Source: Panorpa germanica
Taxonomy: Eukaryota; Arthropoda; Insecta; Mecoptera; Panorpidae
Reading direction: 5' to 3'
DNA length: 64,000 nt
Assembly (NCBI GenBank): GCA_963678705.1
Contig: OY783210.1
Location: forward strand, 18,105,331-18,169,330
Numbering within the stretch: position 1 is the stretch's first letter; each line of letters begins with the position of its first letter. The translations under genes and the position numbers were made by a program. Of the stretch, positions 38,701 to 50,900 are shown piece by piece. The notes beneath the pieces were generated by a model, which did not search any database, was not told the origin of the DNA, and was given only the letters and a program-made list of their open reading frames with translations.

Positions 38701-38928
38701 TTATAAGAACGTGCTTTTTCGACCACATTTTTCATTGCATTTGAGCACGCCGTCTAACGGAGATTTTACAAACGCTTTGCTTTCAGTTATACCAGCAATG
38801 TTTCGCTGTGTACGTACTTCACCTAGCACATCTTGAGGTGTATTTGCTTCGTTGAAGGCATATTTCGGTTTATACCAAAAGATTACATAATTTAATACAC
38901 CTCCTATATAGTGCGCACTGTGCGCTTT
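38701..38928 (-). CDS. Candidate terminal exon, 75 codons, unknown protein
   Basis: A minus-strand frame runs from 38928 to TAA at 38701-38703 with no stop and no Met, so it would have to be an exon. It is GC-richer than its surroundings. Readable segments are HYIGGVLNYVIFWYKPKYAF, TPQDVLGEVRTQRNIAGITE and SPLDGVLKCNEKCGRKS. A pyrimidine stretch (tttcttctctc) lies about 30-50 nt upstream of possible AG acceptors. Two of these (tatatag|GA and aggag|GT) would take the phase left by the candidate at 39172-39122. I do not recognise the family; it may be a decayed gene or element protein. Confidence 0.38.
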   Translation of the reverse strand, partial: KAHSAHYIGGVLNYVIFWYKPKYAFNEANTPQDVLGEVRTQRNIAGITESKAFVKSPLDGVLKCNEKCGRKSTFL

Positions 38929-39121
38929 CTACGCACAACTGATTATGTGATGCCGAGAGAAGAAATTTCCACAAAAACAATTAATAAAGATCGTGTAATT
39001 AACAATATTTTGAGATAAACTTAGACTTTTAATTTCCTACTCTTAAATTAAGGGAATATTTAATTTAAAAACCACTTCAGATGTTACATTGCTAGTTAAA
39101 CTTTTCATTCTTGGTACTGAC

Positions 39122-39172
39122 CTTTCAGTACGGCAGCCGTAGCACCGATAAGATCTTCTCCAGCAAGCATCA
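39122..39172 (-). CDS. Candidate 51-nt exon, unknown protein
   Basis: On the minus strand, ACAG|TG at 39173/39172 opens a segment reading MLAGEDLIGATAAVLK, ending AAAG|GTCAGT. It is clearly GC-richer than its flanks. The leading two bases fit the phase left by the exon at 45623-45586. Two weaknesses are clear: the sequence before the acceptor is A-rich rather than pyrimidine-rich, and the donor GTCAGT is poor. A second frame (DACWRRSYRCYGC) is also open. Confidence 0.28.
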
Positions 39173-41056
39173 CTGTTTTGTTTTAATTTTTCTATAGATT
39201 TTATCTTGAATGTTTCAGTAAAGCCAAAAAGTAAATTTGTATACATAATTTTTCTTTTTTCATTTTGTGTTTTCTTGAGCAATAATTTCTTATCTCAGAT
39301 CTTATGTTTTCTTATAATTAACATGTTTTTACACTTTTAGAGTTGTCTTCAATGTACGTAATACTTTCAAAGTATATATAAATATCTTCCTTTAACCTAG
39401 GTAGATTCTGAGGTTTGTTTGCTTATGACATTATTTTCAAATTGAATGCTACCATGTATTACTATTATCTTATTTGAATTCATTAAACTTTAATGTGAAG
39501 ATAGATAAATGACAAATTTTTCTAAAATTTTAATTTAGTACAATAAAAAATGTAAATGTTTAGTACTCGTACAGCATATTTTTCTGCAAATCTGTAGCAC
39601 TCTTTTATTTGCATCAATACTCAGATTTATACCATTGGAACAAGACAAATTAAAATACCCTAATTAAAATGATAAGGTGTGTTTCTTTCAACAAAATTAT
39701 TTCTAGTTTGTGGCATTAATATATTGTCATTCCAATGCTACATGAGCAATGATTTTAGAAAGCTGAGTTCTGTATGAAAAAATGTCCCATGTTCCTGACG
39801 CCACAACGCGCTTGTTATTGGGTTTACAGAAAAGTTTTTAAGATGAAATTTGTTCAAAATAGTGTCCTCTTTAAGATTGGTAATAACTACCAAAGCTCTA
39901 GAATGAGCGAAAGTCGAGATATTTGAAAGAAACCACAACAAAATCCAAAAATTTCGTAGTTTTTATGCCACAGAATATTTTCCAGAGATCTCTCAACTTG
40001 AAAAAGTTGGATTTTTACTACTGGCTTTAATATGTTATTTACTGAACAGTTCATTTAAATAACATATGTACATAAAACAATATACAATTGATTAAACTTA
40101 TCATAACAATTTTAATATATTTGATTTCTAAACATTCATTTCTTTTCTTATTTCCTATTCTATTGTTACATTTATAAGATTAGTTTATCAGTAATATTAA
40201 AAAGTTCTAGAAGATTGTTTCATAACTGTGTGTTCCTAGATTTTATCGGTACCTATTGTATGTCAGAGTTCATTTAAATAAATGCAAAACAACGATTATT
40301 ACAAAAATGTGCTTTGGAATAACAATATTTGCAAATAGGTTGGTAATAATCAAATAGTAAAAACCAATGCATATTTGAGCAGTAAAAGTATTTTAAATAT
40401 CTATATTGAGTATAAACATTATTTAAAACGATATTGTTTGTTTAAATAGAAATTCAGGTGTAATCATCATGACGATGCAAACAAATGCTCTTTTTAATCA
40501 AAACGAATATAATACTAATATAAAACTATGTACTAGTGATTTTACTCCCCGCTAAAAGCCAACGTAATCCTGTCATTTCATTCTTGGATATTTACATATT
40601 GTTGACATACATTTAACACGTCGTTTTCATTTTTACAATATTTTGTTATTGACTTATCTTCGGTGTTAGTAAATAAAATATTATAAACAAACAATTAATT
40701 AAACGTATAAATATTGATTATTGACATGTTTTTTTTATAATTTATTTACCACGAGTATTTCAAGGTGAAAACCATTAATATCTTGAACAAAACGACACTT
40801 AAAATGTGGTGCTCTTTAAAAGCTTCACAACCAGGACCGGCTCAAGGATACCTTAGGAAAGTCTTATGTATCATAGTATAGAATTAAAGAAGCTAATGTA
40901 TTTTATATTTATGTGAAGTAAAGGTTTAAACTAACACAAATTAAATATGGTTTGCACTGATGGATTATTCCAAAGCTGATAATTGTTGGTCGTTGTTGGA
41001 TACACCTAATTTAGATGTTAGCGCGTTTGAATATAAAATGTTACTACTGGTGGACG
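39173..41056. other. A+T-rich non-coding stretch
   Basis: No gene or repeat was recognised between the two minus-strand exon candidates. Confidence 0.45.
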
Positions 41057-41106
41057 CTATGGAAAGCAACCGAATCTGGCGATGTAATGTTTGGTGCCAT
41101 CGGCGT
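41057..41106 (-). CDS. Candidate terminal exon of the 47972-45586 model
   Basis: The minus-strand acceptor CGTTTATCTTTGTTTCAG (41124-41107) is among the best in the window. Entered with two bases, the frame reads ADGTKHYIARFGCFP and stops at TAG (41059-41057). That is exactly the phase left by the 38-nt exon at 45623-45586. The other two frames are also open for 20 and 46 codons, so phase agreement alone is weak. The exon lies antisense to a 53-codon plus-strand ORF (40960-41121), and only one of the two is likely to be real. No family was recognised. Confidence 0.33.
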
Positions 41107-44100
41107 CTGAAACAAAGATAAACGCGCAGAGTAGTCTAAGAGAAGTTGCTTCGTGCGCAGACGATGGAGTGTTAGCCTCGACATAACGATACATAATAGA
41201 AAACAATAACATAATAAACTATAACAAAACTAAAAATTATTTTCAAAGAAATTTTCGTAGTTAGATGGCTAGCTATTCTTTACCACAAATTCTAAATTCT
41301 AACTGTGTGTAGGTTTATTTTATTTATGTTAATGAGTTCAGTATGTAATTATAAGACTTTTAATTAATTTTCAACAAGTATTATCGTGTTAAAACTATAT
41401 TACGAGGTTGAGACATTCTTGAACAAGTCTTATGATACTTTAACACTGAAAATAGTCTCTAGTCTTAAACACGTTCAACTGAAAACTACATGTACTTGAA
41501 TATATGAGTATATTAGAGTATATGCACATGCACATTGCAAATGTATTTAATTTTAAAGGTTTAATCAATGGACTGTGAATAAGACATAACATTTTATGTA
41601 TGCAAAATATACTCTCACAAACGTTATTTTATATATACTCGTATATAGAATTAAACATCTCAGTAGAGATCCCAATAATGAACAGGAAAATATTTATTTT
41701 TCAGGGTTATTCTTTGCTGAGTAAATAAGAACATTATTTTATCTTTTCATTTAAATCTAATCTTAAATAAAATTTCATAGAACGAATATAGCTAACTCCA
41801 TCTTATTCCAAAACAAACAATCTTCCTTTTAGATTCTTTTCAAATTTGGTACACTTTTTATTTAACTATTTTAATTTACAATCTACCATGTGTAAGATAT
41901 TTGATAAATATTATGATACTGGACTACTGTCATTTGGCATACCTATTTGAGGAAGATTTATGCAAAGTATATACGTAACGATTTACCGGACAGTTTTAGC
42001 GCAAACACTCTGCGGTTTACCGGAAAAGGTGATCTGTGCCGTCAAAACTGTCAGGTACATCGTTACCCAACACTAGTGTTATTATCAAAAAATTATTCTG
42101 AAAAATATTAATTTAAATTGAAAGTTCACACTATGTTAAAGTTCGTTATACCTAACATGAACGTTGTTCTAGTCACTAGAAACAAACAAAACAACTCGTT
42201 GTTATTCCTGCTTGTTCGGTCAAGCATGTCTTTACATTTTACATAACATACTTATATGCGTTAAACTATTTGTTTTCTTTTAAATATTTATTTTAGACAT
42301 CTTACATCAATAGTTTAAGTATAATATAAAACAAAAACTTATTTTAAATATTATGTATACTTAAAATTAATAGTTGGTCTCAATAATTGAACAGTTACTA
42401 TTTTAAGTATTACAACCTGTAATTCAAACTGAGTGATAAACTAACTCAAATATTTAGAAGAAATTAGCTTGTATTTAAATTTCTTCTTTTTGTATTATAT
42501 TTCTAAAGTTTGTTTAAGACTACTACCAATTTTGATGATGCTTAAAGACCAATTCATTCAAGTGTGTGATTTAAAGACAGTTCCTTAAGTCTTATAATTA
42601 ACTATATTCATATAAGTTATAAGATATTTCTCATGATACAAACTACATATTATAAAGAAGGGAACAATATTACATAAGCCACAAACCGGTAAAATTTCTT
42701 TCACTTGTATAAGAAGTCAATGAATCTTTCAATATGAACTGTATCCTCATTCCTTATATGGTAGAAATAGAAAAAGAAAAACTGCTTTATCACTAATAGT
42801 CGAGTGCGTTTACATTGTTTGATAAGAACTAAATTAACCCTACAGTTTAGTTACTTAAACTTATGTGAGTAGAACTAAAGTTGTAATCTCGTAAGCTTAA
42901 GTCTTATGGACTTATATTAATAGTACGTATTACGTAAGTAACTTACTGGAAGCTATGGATATATGTATGTGTATAGTATAACTTTGGTAAACATATATTA
43001 TTTTAAAAATATTACATACATTAATACGTAAAATGCATTTAAAAGAGATATAAAATTAAAATTAGTAATACTAGTTAAATACAAAAGATTCGTTCACTCT
43101 TAGACCAATCCCAGAAAACTTTTGGATATACATACTATATTCAAGGTATATACATTCAAGTATATTGCAAATCCTATGTATATGCTGTTGTGAAACATTG
43201 CATGTATATGAAATATATATACAGGATATTATTTTCACATTATGAAGGTAGGATATTTCACTTTCATCGCGTTGAACTACAGCAGATAATGTTTGGCGCC
43301 TCTCCCACTCTATTTCAAAGATTCGACGTACTATTTCCTCTCACTCTTTCTTTTTTTTTTTAAATAGCTTTAAAATTTAGTTATAATATTCTTCAAATCA
43401 AATGTACACCATTGGGTAAATAATATTCATTGGCTCCTCATATTGACGTTAGATTAGTCTATTCCATTTCGAGATATAAAATAGGAATTCTTGTTTACAG
43501 TCAGAATTTAATTCGACGGTTCTAAAACTTACTCACGAAAGTTGCCGGGGGCTATTCGCGTGGCATGAACGTACTCAGATAACAAAAGCGGCTTTGGACT
43601 CCTTTGGGTTTCATTGATATTCTACAGGAGTCCATCTTGTGCCAGAAACGACATGGCTATAGTTATCACCCGCAGCTATGTGTATATAGTCTTAGACCTT
43701 ATTCTACGAGTACACTAGACCATATCAGAACAATATTATACCAGTCTTTGTTATTTTTCTTTAAAAAAAAAATGTTAGCTTATTTTTCTTTCTTGCATAC
43801 ACAATTTTTGCGTGTTTCAAATATTAAAGAATAATTAAGTCAACTCTGACCTTTTTTTTATATTTTACTATTAACATATTTTTGCTTTAAAGTTGAAGTT
43901 TTAATCAAGAAATGGTGCTTCAAATTGAGAATAATATTTTTTACTCCCTTATGTATTTCCTACTGCCGGTAATTACGACCATCATTTTATGTTCTCGTGC
44001 TTTAATTGAAGAACATTTCTGTGTTACACAGCATGTAGCTGAAGCATAGATTTAAAATTATTTAACCGTACACCAGATTGGGGTTTTTAATGTTTTCTAC

Positions 44101-45585
44101 TACACTGCACATTCATCTTTAATACTTTCGTTAATTAATATATGTACATGCTCGTATGTATGTGCTAATAGCAAAGAGATTTTGCAATTAAAGCAAGATA
44201 TACATCAACATTCTTCGAAATACATCGGGAAATTCGTCTTTTTAATAAAATTACTTTTTGATTAAATCCAAATCATAGAAGCCAAATTATTTAAAAACTA
44301 ACCGCGCCGTTTTTATGAAAACTGAAATCAAAATTTTGTAATTTTAACACGGGCCCCTTTGGAGAATATAAACTTTTATCTTTTTTATTTGAATTGAAAA
44401 CTTTTTGTAATTGGAATTTTATCAAAATGTTATGAAAATCGTAGTCACAGACCTGAAAATTATTGACCACGTTATTATTGAGATATTATTATTTCAAATG
44501 TAAATTTTTCAATTAACATTTTTTTACATTGCTACGAAATAAGCGCTGTACTACTAAATGCAAACAAGATAACACTGAACATTGTTGTCACGATGATATT
44601 TGTATTACTGTTAGAGTGTGTGTACAACTATGTATTGATGTTATTTGGGTGTGTGTGAAAGCAGAGTGACTATATTTCCACAAAAGTTTCCAATTAGAAC
44701 TAACCGTTTCTGTTATCTTCTTTGTAGATAATAGTATTATTTTTAAACGCACTGGTACGACGAGCAATCGATTAAGCTATTTTGTATGCATGTTTGTGTA
44801 TCAATATTTTTTCCATTTAATATAAAAACATCCCAATCAACAACTGCTCCCCCAAATAAATGAACATATCCAAATAAATATTCATATTTCTATATACTCT
44901 CTTTTACATATTTATATACCTTTTTTAAGTTAAGCCGATATCCGTACGTCGACCGAATAACAAAACTTTGGTGAAACTTTTTGAATGTTTGATCATATAA
45001 GATCGGTAGGTACTAGGTAGTATCATCTGATCTCAGATAACGTGACAAATCCACTGTACGACCGTTACAAGTAATAAGAGGACGTAGTATCCCCTTTCCT
45101 CAAAACGGATCATCTTATCCTTTTCTATCTCACGTTATACCTTATATGTACTTCTTATTTTTTCTATTTTGCGTATTATCCTTAACTTTGATAGACGGGA
45201 GCAAAGACCTTCTTCTCAACACATTACAGTATTTCTATCTCTTTTCTTTACATATTATTATTATATCTACTTCACTGTTTATGATAGGTTTTAGATATTT
45301 TTTTTCAAGATATTATCCCACCTTTTTCTTATAATGTGGTTTTGTATATTGCTAACTCTTTCGTTTTAGGTAGGGGTTTTGTTTGCTTGCCGTGTCAGGG
45401 AGAATATAAAAAGGATTGTGCGTTTGTTTAAATACTGGTAAACGTGTCAAGCTCAAGGAAAAATATTGTTACATTGAACTTAGCTCACGGGCGGAACCTT
45501 GTAAAGATTCAATTCGATGTTACACTCAATTAAGGTTTACAAAATAATTAACGTTTTTCTAAGAAAATATATAAAGGAAACTTAC
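41107..45585. other. A+T-rich non-coding stretch with one small inverted-repeat element
   Basis: Besides the element at 41975-42066, a GC-richer patch at 43500-43690 contains a minus-strand consensus donor, TTTC|GTGAGTAAG (near 43540), preceded by an open frame of about 26 codons. A plus-strand acceptor-like ctctttcgttttag|GT lies at about 45369. Neither is enough for a gene call. Confidence 0.4.
41975..42066. mobile_element. Miniature inverted-repeat element, 92 bp
   Basis: The left end gtaacgatttaccggacagt ttt is mirrored by the right end (reverse complement gtaacgatgtacctgacagt ttt), giving arms of about 23 bp with two mismatches. Inside, tttaccgga occurs twice. No ORF is present and no target duplication was resolved. 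Confidence 0.65.
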
Positions 45586-45623
45586 CCTCAGCCCTTGGTA
45601 ACAACAGAGTTCTTTTCACGATC
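45586..45623 (-). CDS. Probable 38-nt internal exon
   Basis: On the minus strand a T-rich acceptor (ATTTTTTTTATTGTTTCAG) precedes 38 nt of 45-50% G+C. These end at GAGG|GTAAGTTT, a near-perfect donor. Two frames contain stops. The single open frame takes one leading base, then reads IVKRTLLLPRAE, then one base. The exon at 47972-47830 ends with two bases of a codon, so the phases join without adjustment. It contains a KR dibasic pair. No family was recognised. It could still be a chance pseudo-exon, but signal quality and phase both support it. Confidence 0.42.
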
Positions 45624-47369
45624 CTGAAACAATAAAAAAAATCTCATTATTAAGTTCAACATCTAACTAACTTAAAAATCTAACTTGGCAAGGTATACAG
45701 GGTATTAAAGGCCTCATACCGCTCGATTATGTTAAGTTGATAAAATATTATTTTTATTATCCTCTGCACAAATATAAAAACAGCACACAGCCATTACAAC
45801 TCTTGGGCACTGTGTCATCTAATTTTTAAATTTTGATCTTTATTACATTTTGAACTTTCATTTAATATTTTATTATTATACTCTAAATTAGAAAAACAGT
45901 AAATTAAAAATAGTAAATAAAATGTCTTAAAAAACTGATATCTAAAAAACCTTGACGTTTCGCATAAAAATGTACTATTCATTCTTTTTTATTTTGACTA
46001 AGATATATTCTGACATCCTGAATATTCAGTAAGAAGTGTTAGTTCAATATTTCCCATTCTCTAACATTTGTCTTGGATTTATCTCCAGCAAACCCTTGAT
46101 AATTCCTCCAGTTTAAATAAACGAAATAATAAAACCTACTCTTACTATTTGCATAAACTCGTACGTAGTCCAAATATCACATTTCATAAAATTATGTTAC
46201 ATAAAAACGCAAAACACATACATACAAATATAACACGATATAAAAAACGTTGTGTCAATCAAACTAACCCTGAAGAGGACCCTTTAGGATATCGTTCAGG
46301 ATGTACGAGTAGTAACGCATCGATAGAAATACTCTTAGGGTTGGTATGGGGGTTAGGTTTAGGGTATTGCACATATAAAATGTAGGGTGTATGACGTAGT
46401 GACATCGAATACTCCCTTTTCGCTTCCTTTTTTTGTTATATTAAAATTTCACTCATGGATTGGACTTTAAAATAAACTAAACCAAAGGAATGCTCCAGCT
46501 AGCCTAAATTTCACATGACTACGTTTTAAATACGCGTTACTGTGTAATTATTGAGGCAACGACGTCCATCGCGAGTGATTCACTCGGGCATATCGCTAAA
46601 TGGACGTTAAATATTCTCAACTATGACATCTTTCTTTTCTTATAACAATAATTATAGTCTGTAGTAAAATAGGCATAGGAATATTCAATAGAATCTAAAT
46701 TTCTTATAGAATCTTTCGTAAACTATATATAAAACTACGTTGATTGACTTTAACAATGTATTAAATACTTGAAGAATAAAAATCAATAAAACATAATATA
46801 TACATTTAAGGAAAATAATGTTATTAGTTATTTATTACTATTAAATAATGTACACCTGTCAGAAAAGCCAACATTTCCAAATCAGAATATAAAAGAATAT
46901 GAAATCAAAAGATCTTTCTTTCACTATAACAATATTTACCTTTTATTTACAGTTATTATTGGATTCTGAACTGAATATTTGATATATTTATGTGGAAAAT
47001 ATAAAATATGTATATTTCGGTCACATTTCATAAAAGATTCAAATGTTCAATGAACCGTGAGTCAAATCGCAGTGCGACAAAACCCGAGACAAACACGTAC
47101 TCTCAAACTCAAACTCCAGCTCAAACCAATCCAAAAGACTTTTCTTATTTGGGTTTGGCAAGCGCATCTCTCAATCCCTTCTCAAGCAAAACTGAACGAC
47201 TTATCTCGTAAATCGCAGATGCAAAATGCAGAAGAGACTACTCGACCTTGATTCTATTTTGTATACGAGTATATATAAATATATCTAATTCCGCAAAGAA
47301 CAGTTGCATGCAACTTACATAGAAATTTCAGATAAATATAATGTTACGTAGATTACATTAAAAATATCT
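45624..47369. other. Non-coding stretch with small inverted repeats
   Basis: Near 46560-46610, acgtccat and atggacgt flank a central near-palindrome (cgagtgattcactcg). Near 46334-46366, cttagggttggtatgggggt taggtttaggg resembles degenerate TTAGG. No gene was recognised; if the flanking exons are real, this is their intron. Confidence 0.4.
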
Positions 47370-47729
47370 TTGTTATGTAATTACGATTACATATTTATGC
47401 AAGATTATATAATGTTAGATATCCGACAGTGCAGTGACCGAGAGCATTTATACTTGACTTGGTGTTTTAAGCCGGCTCAGAACGATGTTACGCACACCTT
47501 CCAACGTTGGACGCATCGTGTGGCCGTACTGGAACTAAGGGTGTTCAATGTCATGTGTCCAACGTTCATGTTTTCCACGTACAGGTTTTCTGATCCGCAT
47601 CAAAGGGGTTTTTCTACCCCCACCAGACAATTGATCCATATGTCATATCGTTACACATTGGAAGGTTTTATACTTGAATGTTTCTTTATTTACTTGAAAC
47701 TTTTTGTTAAACAGTGTCAGTGTCAATAA
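47370..47729 (+). other. 119-codon open frame of unknown status
   Basis: The frame spans a GC-richer segment (47430-47660) and includes WCFKPAQNDVTHTFQRWTHR and FSDPHQRGFSTPTRQ, but its ends lie in A+T-rich DNA. Its first Met has no supporting context, and it matches no family I know. An old repeat or a chance ORF is as likely as a gene. Confidence 0.2.
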
Positions 47730-47829
47730 TATCAACAAATTAATAAAATAAATAACTCAACCGGATCAAACATTTGTTCCACCGTATAGCAGGAGACTTG
47801 CCATGTCACTCTTCCTATATTTGACTTAC

Positions 47830-47972
47830 ACGATGGACGACAAAGCATGCTGCTGTATTAAGTTACATGCTACTTCGATTTGGACGTGTTGTACAACTTC
47901 TTCCAACGTTTGATTGTCGCATGTTAGTATCACACTAGTATAGACGATAAGTAATATATAAAGAATCGTCAT
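47830..47972 (-). CDS. Probable first coding exon of a small secreted protein
   Basis: The first ATG of the minus-strand frame (47972-47970) begins with a hydrophobic run, TILYILLIVYTSVILTC, of typical signal-peptide length. A polar segment, DNQTLEEVVQHVQIEVACNL, follows, then IQQHALSSI. The exon ends after two bases of the next codon at CATCGT|GTAAGT, a consensus donor. Without splicing the next codon is a stop, so the frame needs the intron to continue. The 38-nt exon at 45623-45586 fits that phase. Base composition rises in the polar part. The likely destination is the secretory pathway, but I recognise no family. No TATA box or upstream exon was identified. Confidence 0.42.
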
Positions 47973-50900
47973 AAGTATAGATTGAAGTACTTTTAAGGTT
48001 AAGTACAAGCTACCTTAAAATTTGAACATCATATTTACAACAATTTGTAAAATCATATAAATATGAAATGAGGGAATCTATTATTCAGTTGTTATCGTGA
48101 ACAAGTAAATTATCAAGAATTGTTTCTAAAATAGAACAAAATTCTCCCCGTATGCATTATGTATTCAGTATGAAATCGATACTCTATTATCCAACGATAT
48201 TTTAGAACAAGTAGCATCACTTTTATTACGAGAGTTTTTAGTAGAAAATTACTTAATATAACAAGCAAGCTTTTTAACCGATGAAGTGGGTTCAATCCTT
48301 TCTCTTTCCGGGTTGCATGAACTAGAGTTTGTGGGTATATCCGGTACATCCTTGAAAAATAGTGTTTCACTTTACTTATTTCACGTACCTAGTAAATGGC
48401 TAGTCCATTGAACTGCAGATACCGACTATGTATGTAAAATAGTAAAACATTTATTGATTTTTATGTATACAAAGAAAATCCATTTCCAAACCATTTATTA
48501 TACATGCTGTGTATTTTAAATTTATAGCAATACACCTGAAGGTGAATCTAATTTATTTTAAAGGTACGTTCATTACAAATAACTTGTATATACATAAACA
48601 AAACAACAAAATTATATTGTTCAATATATTTCATATTTTAGTTTAAATAAAGGAAATGAAAAATTAAAAAAAAATTTGCTTATGTAGTAAATAAAAAGTG
48701 TGACTTTTGGAAATAATTGATGAAAGGTAATAGAGATTACTTGAGAACGAAAGTTAAAGGGAGAGTAAGTAAAGATAGGAACAAAGCAAAAAGATATACA
48801 GGAAGAAAAAGATATTGAGTATCAAAATAATTGGAAATTAGATAGTGAAATTTTTAATTTATTTTGTAATGTAATAGACAAATTTGTTCCATCTTTCATT
48901 ATAGAATGGAGCAGCAACTATAGAATGTTGCGCAATTAGAGACAATCCTTAAGACTTCTTAAATATACGTATTACTTTGTTATTCTTAAGTTTTTTGTGT
49001 ATAATACGTGTTTTTGTTTAGAATAAAATTTCCTGATTTATTTATAAGCAATTTTCTCTTAATTCTACATACATTTTCTCGCTTTCTGTTTACAAAAATA
49101 CATTTTTAAATTCATAAAATATCAAATGGATAAATTTATAAATTTTTAATTCGGTTCTCATAAATTTTTATCAAATAAATTATTTATGATAAAATAAACC
49201 TAATAAAAAATATCACCCCTCATTTTTTTATTATATATATTTTTTTAAGTATATATAAAATATAGATATCATTCTATTTTACATGTACTAAAAGTTTTAT
49301 ATGCGCGTAATGTTTAAAAGTGATAGATGGAAGCACATTCGAAATGTGACGTCGCTTACCCCCACTACTTTGTCTCGATTTCAGATAATGCGACAAGCCG
49401 CCGCCATAGGCGCTATATATATATACCTTATATATTATTATATACTATAAATAAATCGTATCAGTCGATATTTTATATTACTACTTCTCTGTGTTAGTGC
49501 ATCTATTCTCAATATAGGTATTGGCGAATTTATGTTTAACTTTAGATAATACACAAAACGATTTTTTTAGCGATTTATACAAAACCCGTTAAACGTAATA
49601 TGGATGTTACCTTACATTCATGTAACCCATATTTTACTTAAACAAAACATACTAATATTTAATATAAAAGAACCTTATTTTACTATTTTATAATTATTCT
49701 TATTAAACTTCTATCCTTAAAACGGAATTCTTTAGTAATTTTAGATTTATGTTATTGGTCAAAAAGGTAATAAGGACTATTTTACAAAATGTTACCTTTA
49801 GAAGAAATTGAAAAGATCAAACTATCCTAACTTAAATATTTTAATGGCTATTGGTGGCTATTAATTGACCGAAATATCAAAATTTAAAATTTTAAATAGG
49901 AAAATCAAAAACACAATATATCTTTTAATAAACATTTAGAATATCTAATAAGAAGAAATTTTATACAACTCAATTATTAAATAATATACCAAATGACAAA
50001 TAACTTAAAGTTAACTTGAAAATAAGTTCATATTTTAAATTAATGTCAATTTAAGTTAAATAAGTTAAACAAGTCAAATTAGACCTTAAAAAAAAATTAT
50101 TTTCAAGAAAAACTTTTGAAAGTAATAAATAAATAAATAATTAATTTTGAATTCTAGGTCATCAATAAGATTATATAAACTGTTTTACATTAAATTTACA
50201 TTAATAACGAGATTGAACAGAAAGCAGTTTTGAACCAATTCGGCTTAAATAAAAACTCAGCAACTTATCGATTCTATTTCTATTTTTAAATCAGAAAAAT
50301 ATTATGCGTATTTTTATTTCAAATAAATATTGTTTGGTCTATAACAGGGATGAACCACGCGCTTTAGTTTTTGACTTTATAAATATATATATTAAAATAG
50401 AAAAAAGGATATTACATTACCAAAACATGTCATAAGCATGCAATTTTTGGAATTACTTATCATATGTTTATGAGCAATTATTTTTCGTGATTAGAATTAA
50501 TGCTTTTAAATTATGTTCATTTTATTAATAAAGAGATAATTTCTATGGGGCTCGCACAATTTTTTTTTTAAATTTTTAGTTGGCCCGTTGTAGAAGAATC
50601 TTGCTCATCTCTGATCCATAATATAAAAGAACTTTGCCAACAATATGTTTATTTATTTATTTTACTTTACGCAGACTTTATTTATGATGTCAAGGTCTCT
50701 TACGTGGGTTGCATCGATATCTCATAAAAGTAAGAATAAATTCAGTACATAGTTAGACACAAAAAATAACATTTAAACATAGAACATATAGCGGTGTCTG
50801 TGACTCGAATGCGAAACCATAGCATCCTGATAAAAAATAAGCTATATATTTCAGAATATAGCAACTACTGCAATAAGTGTTTGCCTTCCCAGCTAATTAG

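Noticed and set aside
40960-41121. 53-codon plus-strand ORF starting MDYSKADNCWSLL
   Set aside because: Coding-like composition, but it is antisense to a segment with a much better splice acceptor; at most one is real.
45371-45437. Plus-strand exon starting at cgttttag|GTAGGG and ending at CTG|GTAAAC
   Set aside because: A 22-codon open frame exists, but the acceptor is immediately GT, the donor is weak and the minus-strand exon lies 150 bp away.
46334-46366. TTAGG-like stretch (interstitial telomere repeat)
   Set aside because: Only a few degenerate units with irregular spacing; below what would support a telomeric origin.
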